From an uncultured Rickettsiales bacterium (GTDB lineage Bacteria > Pseudomonadota > Alphaproteobacteria > UBA8366), in the NCBI GenBank assembly GCA_913046825.1, contig CAJWTF010000104.1:1-13522 (forward strand): DNA of 13,522 nt, given 5' to 3'. A program made the translations under genes and the position numbers. Shown here piece by piece: positions 6,778 to 13,440 of the stretch. The notes beneath the pieces were generated by a model. It was not told the DNA's origin. It did not search any database and saw only the letters and a program-made list of their open reading frames with translations. Positions within the stretch are counted from its first letter, which is position 1; the number at the start of each line of letters is the position of its first letter.

Positions 6778-7340
6778 CCGCCCATCCGCCGTCGCTTCAT
6801 CAGTACGTAGAGTGCTCCAGCGCCGCCATCTTTTTGCCGCGCGTACTCGAACGCCAATACTTTCTCGCGGTTGGGAGATTCATTCAGCCAGCGCGGCACC
6901 GCGACGCGTAGCACACCGCCACCATCCTTACCGAAACCCTTGCCGGTGACAACGATGACACAGCGCTTTCCCGCCGTATATTGGCGCGACAAAAACCCAT
7001 CGAGCGCGCGATGCGCTTCGACCTGGGTCAACCCATGCAGATCTAGGCGCGCTTCGACCGGCAGTTGTCCGCGTTTGAACCGTTGGCCGGTGCGGCGATC
7101 AAGCCCATCAATGTCGCCATGACCGATAGAGGATTGTTTCGGCCTCGCGGGGGGCGGGGGCGATGGGGCCGCCTGATGCTGAATTGGCGATTTCTTCGGC
7201 GTGGAGTTTTTTACCAAAGCCGGTTTAAAAGGAGAGACCGGTGGCGGGTCCGCTCGTGGTGTGCGGCGCTTTAGCGGTTTGACGTCGTGCATCACCGCGC
7301 GAAACAGATCGGGATCGTCAGCACCTTTTTTGCCCGCCAT
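6774..7340 (-). CDS. Smr-domain protein (MutS2 C-terminal-like nuclease domain)
   Basis: This 188-residue protein has an N-terminal DLFRAVMHDVKPLK segment (11-24), a long proline- and lysine-rich linker (about 25-70), and a C-terminal Smr domain (about 95-183). The domain shows LDLHG (99-103), TGKG (132-135), the GGVLRVAVPRWL strand-helix unit, and GGAGALYVLMKR near the end. These are the conserved signature of stand-alone Smr proteins. Family members have been reported to nick or cleave DNA or RNA, including stalled-ribosome mRNA in other groups; the substrate here is unknown. Two starts overlap the lutC stop: ATG at 7340 and GTG at 7343. I chose the ATG because GAGGA lies 6 bases upstream of it. 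The 3' end overlaps the XRE gene by 4 bases. Confidence 0.92.
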   Translation of the reverse strand: MAGKKGADDPDLFRAVMHDVKPLKRRTPRADPPPVSPFKPALVKNSTPKKSPIQHQAAPSPPPPARPKQSSIGHGDIDGLDRRTGQRFKRGQLPVEARLDLHGLTQVEAHRALDGFLSRQYTAGKRCVIVVTGKGFGKDGGGVLRVAVPRWLNESPNREKVLAFEYARQKDGGAGALYVLMKRRRMGG

Positions 7341-8005
7341 CACTCATCCTCGACCAACACGATATGCATACGACGGGGACCGTGCGCGCCCATGAAGATG
7401 GTCTGCTCGATATCGCCCGTGCGTGACGGGCCAGTTATGAAATTCACCGTGCGTGGCATCTTGCCGTCGCGAATTTTATCCCAGGCGTCTTCGTAGGAAC
7501 CGACGATCTGACTTTTGCGAATAACGACCAAATGAGAGTCCGGCAAAAAGTTGAGCGTGGTCGGATGTTCTGGGCCGGAGCGCATTATCAAGGTGCCGGT
7601 CTCCGCCACCCCGGCGAAAACGCCGGTCAACGCGACCTCGTCAGAGCCATCGGTCTTGCCGCGGGTAATGGTAAGGGTCGGGCGTTTCTCCCACGGAATA
7701 CCGTCAAGCGACGGGTCAGGTGCTAGCCGCAAATTAGCGGGCAAATTCTCACGCGCGAGATAATCCGCCACCCGGTCGGGTACGTCCTCCATCGAGGCAA
7801 CACGATCAACTGACATATCGACGCCTTTGGCATAGTCGACGAATAGATCCGCAAGTCCGTCCGAATCGAGATCAACTCGGGACGGGCGCACCCCGCGACC
7901 GCGCGCCGCGATGCGATCCTCAAGCGCTCCCTTTTCCGCATCGCTGAGTTCGCCTCGACCCAGGCCCCTTCGGATCGTGCCTAAAATACTATCGCGCCCA
8001 CTCAT
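7340..8005 (-). CDS. lutC: Lactate utilization protein LutC (LUD domain)
   Basis: LutC is one of three proteins (LutA, LutB, LutC) needed for growth on L-lactate in Bacillus subtilis; the E. coli counterparts are YkgE, YkgF and YkgG. This 221-residue protein is a LUD-domain protein of usual length. Signature stretches are GVAETGTL (132-139), LPDSHLVVI (155-163) and, near the end, TGPSRTGDIEQTIFMGAHGP (191-210). It carries no cysteine cluster, as expected for LutC. The start at 8003-8005 overlaps the lutB stop (ATGA) and has GGAGG 8 bases upstream, which I prefer to an ATG at 8041 that lies within lutB and has no such site. The stop overlaps the Smr gene start. Genomic context with lutA and lutB makes the assignment firm; actual lactate use by this organism is inferred. 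Confidence 0.93.
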   Translation of the reverse strand: MSGRDSILGTIRRGLGRGELSDAEKGALEDRIAARGRGVRPSRVDLDSDGLADLFVDYAKGVDMSVDRVASMEDVPDRVADYLARENLPANLRLAPDPSLDGIPWEKRPTLTITRGKTDGSDEVALTGVFAGVAETGTLIMRSGPEHPTTLNFLPDSHLVVIRKSQIVGSYEDAWDKIRDGKMPRTVNFITGPSRTGDIEQTIFMGAHGPRRMHIVLVEDE

Positions 8006-9441
8006 GCCGTTGGCCTCCGGGCACCGCCCATGGAAGACCATTGCGATTGGAACGTACCCCCCGCTTGCGGTGCCGGGAAATCACGATGTTTCGTCCAACC
8101 GCCCGCACCCGGTAGACGGCGGAACCGCCCTTTCGATCGACCGAGCGCCCCAAGAATACGAAACTTGATCCCGGTCAATAATTGGTAGAGCCGCGGCCGC
8201 TTGGCGCAGAACGCCCAAATGCGGATACCGGTGCGCACGGTTTGCGATCCGAGCCCATTGTTGAATTCTCGCTCGCGCAAATGGCGCATCATTTTTGGGA
8301 GCGGTATACGCATCGGGCACACTTCCTCGCATCGCCCGCAGAAAGTGGATACATTTGGCAGATGGCCGGCTACTTCGACACCGATCAATGATGGTGTCAG
8401 CACAGAGCCCATCGGCCCCGGATAGACCCATCCATACGCGTGCCCGCCGACGGAATTGTAAACCGGACAGTGATTAAGACAGGCGCCGCAGCGGATACAC
8501 CTCAGCATCTCCTGGAACTCGGTGCCGAGCATTTTGCTGCGCTCGTTGTCGAGCAACACGATGTGGTATTCGCCGGGCCCATCGAGATCATCCGGTCGCC
8601 GGGGACCGGTCGAGAATGTGGAGTAGACAGAGGCCTCCTGTCCGGTCGCCGACCGTGCCAACACCCGTAATATCGTCGAGGCATCTTCCAAGGTTGGGAC
8701 GACTTTCTCCAAACTCGCGACTACGATATGCGCTTTCGGAATAGTCTGGGTGAGATCACCATTGCCTTCATTTGTAACAATGACGGACGTCCCAGTCTCG
8801 GCGATGAGAAAATTCGCACCGGTCACACCCACATCCGCGTCGAGAAATTTTTGCCGTAATTCCTCACGCGCTTCATCGAGCAATTCGCGGGGCTCCTCCA
8901 GCGAGCGGTTCGGGTCACGGTCGGTGTGTTTTTTAACAAAAGCTTCCGCAACCTCATGCTTCAGCACATGGATCGCCGGGGCGATAATGTGGCTCGGCGG
9001 TTCTTTGCGCAGCTGGATAATATATTCGCCCAAATCCGTCTCAATGGGCTCGATATCGTTTTCCTCGAAGAAATCATTAAGGCCGATTTCTTCGGCGATC
9101 ATCGTCTTGCCTTTGGTGACCGTTTTCGCATCGAGGCGGCGGCAAATGGCAAGAATCGTTTGCCGTGCATCCTCCGGCGTCGAGCACCAATGCACATGCC
9201 CGCCCTGCTCAGTCACTTTTCGCTCAAAGAGCTCCAAGTAGTAATCAAGGTTCTCCAGGGTGTGGTTCTTAATGTCTCGCGCTTGATCGCGAATTTGATC
9301 GAATTCCGGAAGGCGGTTGCGCGCTTCCGAGCGGCGGTCGACAAAACCGGTTTTCATCTTCGTCAACGCAACCTGCAGATTGCCGTCGTCCAGGGCTTTG
9401 CGCGCATTGTCGATAAATCGCCCGGTCTTTACCTCCTGCAT
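8002..9441 (-). CDS. lutB: Lactate utilization iron-sulfur protein LutB
   Basis: LutB is the large iron-sulfur subunit of the LutABC L-lactate oxidising system. The 479-residue product has an N-terminal LUD-type domain (about 60-300; note ANFLIAETGTSVIVTNEGN at 209-227). A ferredoxin-like pair of 4Fe-4S binding motifs follows: CIRCGACLNHCP (315-326) and CGRCEEVCP (368-376). The C-terminal region (about 390-479) is basic and matches the extra tail typical of LutB. The ATG at 9439-9441 lies 4 bases after the lutA stop and has a GAGGGGGAG ribosome-binding site inside the end of lutA. A TTG 21 bases upstream is also in frame, but it lies within lutA. The stop overlaps the lutC ATG. Electron acceptor and membrane partner are not encoded nearby. 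Confidence 0.95.
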   Translation of the reverse strand: MQEVKTGRFIDNARKALDDGNLQVALTKMKTGFVDRRSEARNRLPEFDQIRDQARDIKNHTLENLDYYLELFERKVTEQGGHVHWCSTPEDARQTILAICRRLDAKTVTKGKTMIAEEIGLNDFFEENDIEPIETDLGEYIIQLRKEPPSHIIAPAIHVLKHEVAEAFVKKHTDRDPNRSLEEPRELLDEAREELRQKFLDADVGVTGANFLIAETGTSVIVTNEGNGDLTQTIPKAHIVVASLEKVVPTLEDASTILRVLARSATGQEASVYSTFSTGPRRPDDLDGPGEYHIVLLDNERSKMLGTEFQEMLRCIRCGACLNHCPVYNSVGGHAYGWVYPGPMGSVLTPSLIGVEVAGHLPNVSTFCGRCEEVCPMRIPLPKMMRHLREREFNNGLGSQTVRTGIRIWAFCAKRPRLYQLLTGIKFRILGALGRSKGRFRRLPGAGGWTKHRDFPAPQAGGTFQSQWSSMGGARRPTA

Positions 9442-9445
9442 GACC

Positions 9446-10219
9446 CTACTCCCCCTCGCCAATGGAGGGGGTATCAGTCATTCCCGCCAGAACTTCCGCG
9501 ATATGCCGGACTTTGACGGACGAGCCTTCGCGCTTCAGCTTACCCGCGATATTGAGCAAACACCCCATATCGCCCGCTAAAACGGTTCCGGCGCCAGTCT
9601 CCGAAATATCAGCGCATTTATCGCCGACCATCTTGTTCGATATATCCGGATACTTAACACAGAACGTGCCGCCGAATCCGCAACAGGCCTCGTTAAAGGT
9701 GAGCTCGCGAATATCGACACCGTCGATTGATTGTAGCAATTTACGCGGCTGCGTCCGGACCTGTATTTCACGTAGGCTTGAGCACGAGTCATGATACGTC
9801 ACGGCGCCATCAAATTCCGCGTCCACTGAAGTCATCCCGCGAACATCGGTCATAAATGCAATCAATTCATACGTTCGACGCGCCAAGTCCCGGGCGCGGG
9901 CGGACATCGCATCATCCCCTTCAAAAAGTTCTGGGTAGTGTTTTGACAGCATTCCGGCGCAGGAACCGCTGGGGGCCACAATGTAGTCGTAGCCTTCGAA
10001 GGCCTTGATGGTTTGGCGCGCGATAGCCTTGGCGTCCGCCTTGTCACCCGAATTATACGCAGGCTGCCCGCAACAAGTTTGTACTTCCGGCACCGCAACA
10101 TCGCATCCGGCAGCCTCGAGCAATTTAACAGCTGAGAAGCCTACGGATGGACGCATCAAATCGACGAGGCAGGTCACGAAAAGCGCTACCTGTGGCCGGC
10201 TATCTTTCACGTCCGCCAT
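9446..10219 (-). CDS. lutA: Lactate utilization protein LutA (CCG-domain protein)
   Basis: LutA is the small cysteine-rich subunit of the LutABC system. The 257-residue protein carries two CCG domains like those of glycolate oxidase GlcF and heterodisulfide reductase HdrB. The first has TCCGQPAYNSG (48-58) and SGSCAGM (84-90). The second has HDSCSSLRE (143-151), EACCGFGGTFC (177-187) and GDMGC (216-220). Such domains bind an iron-sulfur cluster through the paired cysteines. The ATG at 10217-10219 has AAGGAA about 6 bases upstream. It is the first lut gene and follows mltA after 63 bases, the largest gap in this minus-strand string, so a lut promoter could lie there, though I could not assign one. 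It ends 4 bases before lutB. No LutP-like lactate permease or LutR-like regulator is present in the window. Confidence 0.95.
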   Translation of the reverse strand: MADVKDSRPQVALFVTCLVDLMRPSVGFSAVKLLEAAGCDVAVPEVQTCCGQPAYNSGDKADAKAIARQTIKAFEGYDYIVAPSGSCAGMLSKHYPELFEGDDAMSARARDLARRTYELIAFMTDVRGMTSVDAEFDGAVTYHDSCSSLREIQVRTQPRKLLQSIDGVDIRELTFNEACCGFGGTFCVKYPDISNKMVGDKCADISETGAGTVLAGDMGCLLNIAGKLKREGSSVKVRHIAEVLAGMTDTPSIGEGE

Positions 10220-10282
10220 GGAAATTCCTTCACTTCGATTGTGGCCGATAGAATGATCTTGGAACCAAAGAAACGCAACGCT

Positions 10283-11482
10283 TCAAGAGGTCGGCGCCGT
10301 CGCCGATTTCGGCAGGAGAATATAATATTGACCTAGGCTCTTCATCCGGCCCGCCTCCGCCAACGCATCCTTGCCGTATCCCCAGAAAAAGTCGCCTCGG
10401 ACAGGACCTTTTATGGCGCTGCCTGTATCCTGCGCGACCATCAAACGGCGAAGCGGGCGTTCATCTTGCCCTGGCCAAACCGTATCGAGCCAAATGGGAA
10501 GACCCAACGGGATAAATTTACGGTCGACCGCCAAACTGCGGCGCGGAGTCAGAGCCACCCCCTGAGCACCGATCGGACCATCGCCCGAGATTTCACGAAA
10601 GAAGATATAGCGAGGGTTTCGCGCTAATAAAGTTTCAGCCTTCGAGGGATGGCGCGCCATCCAATTGCGAATTTGTGTCCAGCCGGCACTACCCGACGGC
10701 AGTTCCCCTTGGTCGATCAACACCCGGCCAATCGAAACATAGCGATGCCCGTTATTGCCTGCGTATCCAACTCGCATCACCGCGTCATCCTCCAACACGA
10801 CACGACCCGAACCTTGCACATTTAGTAAAAAGGCATCGATGGCGTCGTCGACCCACGCCAAAACAGGTGCCGATTCGCGGAGCGCACCTTTCTGAATATC
10901 GGCGCGTCGGTGATACGGAAGGATACGTCCGTCCGCCATGCGCCCAATTAGATTTTGACCGCGACACCCTATTTCGAATTTCCCAAGATTTACGCGCACC
11001 AGATCGATGGGAAGGCCGTGGAGCGGCACGTTAAATTCCGAGCTCTGTATTCTCGAACCCCGCAGCTCTGCTTCGAAATAGCCGGTGAACAAACCCTGGG
11101 AAATTCCGGCAGCAGAAATAAGATGCGGGGCGAACCAATTTTCGAAAAATTTTTGCGCCGCCTGTGCATCTCCCGTGGCCAGTTGATTTGCCACTCGGCA
11201 AATCAACACCCAATCCTCAGCCTTTATTCGGTGGCCCCCGATATGACTATCGGTGTCTCCCAATAGACTGGGACAAGAACGGATAAAAGCGCCGAGCGCT
11301 TCAACATGCCGATCTCGTGACCAAAATGGGAGATCAGCGAATGCCACTGGGGTTAAATCTAGCTGAACAGTATTGGATTGCTTCTCTAATCCCTTCGGTG
11401 CGCACGCCGTGAGAAGTACGATCACCAAAACTCCAGCAAAACGTCCGAAGAAATTCGAAAACGTCTTTGACATGCCTGTCAT
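10283..11482 (-). CDS. mltA: Membrane-bound lytic murein transglycosylase A (MltA), lipoprotein
   Basis: MltA cleaves the glycan strands of peptidoglycan with formation of 1,6-anhydromuramic acid, acting from the outer membrane. The 399-residue product starts with a lipoprotein signal: a short basic segment, the hydrophobic run GVLVIVLL, and lipobox LTAC with Cys27 as the lipidation site. The MltA barrel domain follows (GISQGLFTGYFEAEL at 126-140, and SAPVLAWVDDAIDAFLLNVQGSG in the centre). The C-terminal 3D domain holds AQDTGSAIKG with Asp352 and GDFFWGYG with Asp364, the aspartates that correspond to the family's active-site pair. Two starts are possible, ATG 11482 and ATG 11473; neither has a strong ribosome-binding site, and the mature protein is the same either way. 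It begins 9 bases after the Tim44-domain gene. Confidence 0.95.
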   Translation of the reverse strand: MTGMSKTFSNFFGRFAGVLVIVLLTACAPKGLEKQSNTVQLDLTPVAFADLPFWSRDRHVEALGAFIRSCPSLLGDTDSHIGGHRIKAEDWVLICRVANQLATGDAQAAQKFFENWFAPHLISAAGISQGLFTGYFEAELRGSRIQSSEFNVPLHGLPIDLVRVNLGKFEIGCRGQNLIGRMADGRILPYHRRADIQKGALRESAPVLAWVDDAIDAFLLNVQGSGRVVLEDDAVMRVGYAGNNGHRYVSIGRVLIDQGELPSGSAGWTQIRNWMARHPSKAETLLARNPRYIFFREISGDGPIGAQGVALTPRRSLAVDRKFIPLGLPIWLDTVWPGQDERPLRRLMVAQDTGSAIKGPVRGDFFWGYGKDALAEAGRMKSLGQYYILLPKSATAPTS

Positions 11483-11491
11483 GCAATAGAA

Positions 11492-12169
11492 TTAGTTGGG
11501 GCTGCGGGTTGCGATCAATACCCAATTCGGATTGGACGACGATACGTCGCGCGCAAAGGTCCAAATATCGTTAATGCGGGTGACGGCAGAGGGATCGCCG
11601 TCGATAATTTCACCTTCCGAATCGCGGGTCACATTGACCTGATCGCTGACGTATTTAACCGTAACGAGCGCATTGCGCCCTTCCATCTCCGCTTCGATGA
11701 TCTCGGTGACATCGAAGCCCATCATCGTCGTCTCGTGGGTCTGATCTTTCGAGACCCGTTCACGGATGGCAGCGGCAAAATTCTCATAGACATCATCGCT
11801 CAAAAGGCTCCGCAGCGTATCTGTGTTCCCATTGGCAAAGGAATCCACGACCATTTCAAAGGCCGCGCGAGCGCCAGTCACAAAACCTTCCTCATCAAAT
11901 GATCGGTCGGCGAGTTTAATCTGGGTGATTGCAGCGTCCAAGGGTGACACCGGTTCGGTCATTTCATTCTCGGGATCCGGAGAGCGGTCGGGCAATGAAA
12001 TAACGTTGTCGTCTTGCCCCTCGTCCGGATTGGCACCAGCCCCGAAAATATCAGGTCGCTTCTGTTCGTTGCCAGTGCGTTTGCCAAGCACACTGCCGAG
12101 CCGATAAATCAAAAACGCGGCCAGCATAGCGAAGAGAATAATATCGAGAAAACCCAAATCGCCGCTCAT
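11492..12169 (-). CDS. Tim44/TimA-like inner-membrane protein
   Basis: This 225-residue protein has one N-terminal membrane segment (about 7-23, LDIILFAMLAAFLIYRL), a polar acidic linker (about 35-75), and a C-terminal Tim44-like domain (about 95-220). The domain includes FEMVVDSFANGNTDTLRSLL and the closing strand WTFARDVSSSNPNWVLIATR. The same layout is known for alphaproteobacterial TimA, the bacterial relative of the mitochondrial import-motor protein Tim44; its bacterial function is still uncertain. The start is supported by AAGGGT, 6 bases before the ATG at 12167-12169. It heads the minus-strand string Tim44-mltA-lutABC-smr-XRE and faces fxsA across a structured intergenic region. Its position next to mltA, fxsA and secB is typical of the class and suggests an envelope or export role, which is inference. 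Confidence 0.92.
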   Translation of the reverse strand: MSGDLGFLDIILFAMLAAFLIYRLGSVLGKRTGNEQKRPDIFGAGANPDEGQDDNVISLPDRSPDPENEMTEPVSPLDAAITQIKLADRSFDEEGFVTGARAAFEMVVDSFANGNTDTLRSLLSDDVYENFAAAIRERVSKDQTHETTMMGFDVTEIIEAEMEGRNALVTVKYVSDQVNVTRDSEGEIIDGDPSAVTRINDIWTFARDVSSSNPNWVLIATRSPN

Positions 12170-12175
12170 CTAAAT

Positions 12176-12308
12176 ACCCTTATCTGTGTCCCCAAAACGG
12201 CGACGCCCGTTGCGGACGACCCCGTCCGCCCCTAGGTTAGGGGAATACCAATCGAATCCCATATCTCTTTACGTTTCGAGGCTCTTCAAACTCCGTCTAG
12301 ATAAGGGT
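12176..12308. repeat. 10-bp perfect inverted repeat flanking the Tim44-fxsA intergenic region
   Basis: ACCCTTATCT at 12176-12185 is the exact reverse complement of AGATAAGGGT at 12299-12308, with 113 bases between the arms. Each arm is close to a translation start: 7 bases from the Tim44 ATG, and 20 bases from the fxsA ATG. The symmetry may reflect a shared regulator site, a duplicated leader element, or chance. Confidence 0.7.
12196..12243. repeat. Three adjacent hairpins
   Basis: Read on the plus strand: AACGG-cgacgc-CCGTT (12196-12211, 5-bp stem); GCGGACG-ACCC-CGTCCGC (12212-12229, 7-bp stem); CCCCTA-GGT-TAGGGG (12229-12243, 6-bp stem, sharing one base with the previous one). All stems shown are perfectly paired. 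If the Tim44 string starts upstream of them, its mRNA leader would fold into the three stems; on that strand the last stem is followed by TTTT only in part, so a terminator is not indicated. Confidence 0.6.
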
Positions 12309-12328
12309 TCCACCCGAAAAGAGCAAGC

Positions 12329-12841
12329 ATGCCGGTTATACTCCTATTCGTTTTCATCGCCGTGCCCATCTTGGAAATTGCTGTCTTTATTCAAGCGGGC
12401 GAACAGTTAGGATTATGGCCAACCCTGGCGATAGTCATTTTAACGGCTTTTGGGGGAACGGCTTTGCTGCGCTACCAAGGGCTGCGCACCTTGAGCCGCG
12501 TGCAAGAAAGCTTGCATCGGGGCGACGTGCCGGTGGGGGAGGTATTCACCGGATTATGTCTGCTGGTCGCGGACGCGCTTTTGCTGACACCTGGGTTTTT
12601 GACCGATGCCGTGGGGTTCGCGCTGTTCGTCCCGGGCATTCGGAGTTTCCTCGCCGGAGGCGTTTCACGCGCGTTATCAAAACGGGGAACGGTTTGGACC
12701 GACGGCAGCGCTGGATTCAATACGTCGGGACCCCAGTCTTCGCAACCGGACAAAACGATCATTGATGGCGATTTCACCGAAGTCACGGAAGATCCGCGCA
12801 AAATCGGGACACCGGACAAGAATAACGGAAAGAAAGAATGA
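12329..12841 (+). CDS. fxsA: FxsA-family inner-membrane protein
   Basis: FxsA is a small cytoplasmic-membrane protein; in E. coli its overproduction relieves exclusion of phage T7 by the F plasmid, but its normal function is not known. The 170-residue product has the family layout: a first membrane segment with PVILLFVFIAVPILEIAVFI (Glu16 is conserved), a second (about 30-48), a soluble hairpin with RYQGLRTLSRVQESL, and a third (about 72-105). The signature LLLTPGFLTDAVGF spans 84-97. The tail after about 115 is polar and variable. The ATG at 12329 has only a weak AAGAG site upstream. The stop overlaps the next gene (ATGA), so the two are coupled. In this class fxsA is usually close to secB; here a phosphatase gene lies between. 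Confidence 0.93.
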   Translation: MPVILLFVFIAVPILEIAVFIQAGEQLGLWPTLAIVILTAFGGTALLRYQGLRTLSRVQESLHRGDVPVGEVFTGLCLLVADALLLTPGFLTDAVGFALFVPGIRSFLAGGVSRALSKRGTVWTDGSAGFNTSGPQSSQPDKTIIDGDFTEVTEDPRKIGTPDKNNGKKE

Positions 12842-13407
12842 TATTATTACGCCACGGCGAATCTGAATTTAACGTTGTCTATAAGAAGACCCGTGTCGAT
12901 CCAGGCATTCGAGATCCGAAGCTGACCGATCTCGGCCATCGACAGGTTAGCGAAGCGGTCGGATATCTAAAAGACCGGACCGTCAAACGTATTATAACAA
13001 GCCCGTACACGCGCGCGATCCAGACCGCTTCTATTGTCGCGGAAGCGATCGGAGTGGCGATCGAAGTCGACGCTCGGATAGGGGAGCGATCAGCCTTCGT
13101 TTGTGATTTGGGCACGCCCAGCCCGGACCTGCGCCTCGCCTGGCCAGGACTGGATTTAGAGCACCTCGAGGAAATGTGGTGGCCAACACCGGTTGAAAGC
13201 GAAGCCGCCTTGGATGAGCGGTGTTTGAATTTCAGAGAGAAACACTCCAACGCCGGAAACTGGCAACAAACCCTTGTCGTGAGCCATTGGGGTTTTATTC
13301 GCGGTTTAACCGGCCATACGGTCGGAAACGCGCAGCTTGTGGAGTTCGACCCACGCGACCCGCATCCGGGAGGCGGTAAGGTTGTACCGATGGACATTCC
13401 GTGTTAG
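12838..13407 (+). CDS. Histidine phosphatase family protein (phosphoglycerate mutase-like)
   Basis: This is a 189-residue member of the histidine phosphatase superfamily, branch 1. The catalytic set is complete: LLRHGES (3-9) with Arg5 and nucleophile His6, Arg59 in SPYTRAIQTA (55-64), acidic Glu83 in IGERSAF, and the second histidine His150 in VVSHWGFIRGL (147-157). Family members dephosphorylate sugars, nucleotides or phosphoproteins (SixA-like) or act as phosphoglycerate mutases. The length is shorter than the roughly 230-250 residues of true dPGM enzymes, so a phosphatase is more likely; the substrate is unknown. The ATG overlaps the fxsA stop and is preceded by GGAAAGAAAG, a good ribosome-binding site. 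secB follows after a short gap, so the gene appears to be inserted into the fxsA-secB pair. Confidence 0.9.
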   Translation: MILLRHGESEFNVVYKKTRVDPGIRDPKLTDLGHRQVSEAVGYLKDRTVKRIITSPYTRAIQTASIVAEAIGVAIEVDARIGERSAFVCDLGTPSPDLRLAWPGLDLEHLEEMWWPTPVESEAALDERCLNFREKHSNAGNWQQTLVVSHWGFIRGLTGHTVGNAQLVEFDPRDPHPGGGKVVPMDIPC

Positions 13408-13440
13408 CAGGCACCCGCAACATGACGCAATGGAATGGAT

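Larger units (their letters stand above)
12170..12328. promoter_or_regulatory. Divergent intergenic region with stacked inverted repeats (Tim44 gene / fxsA)
   Basis: These 159 bases must hold the promoters of both the Tim44 string and fxsA. A perfect 10-bp inverted repeat flanks it (ACCCTTATCT at 12176-12185 and AGATAAGGGT at 12299-12308). Each leader therefore carries AGATAAGGGT just before its gene; on the Tim44 side this includes the ribosome-binding site. Inside lie three adjacent hairpins (12196-12211, 12212-12229 and 12229-12243). On the minus strand TTGAAG (12284-12289) followed after 18 bases by GATATG is a weak promoter candidate for the Tim44 string. On the plus strand TAGATA (12298-12303) could be a -10 for fxsA. 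Promoter assignments are weak; the dyads are directly visible. Confidence 0.5.

Noticed and set aside
8926..9516. A 196-codon plus-strand open frame opposite lutB
   Set aside because: It is antisense to lutB, which carries both cysteine clusters. The translation shows no domain.
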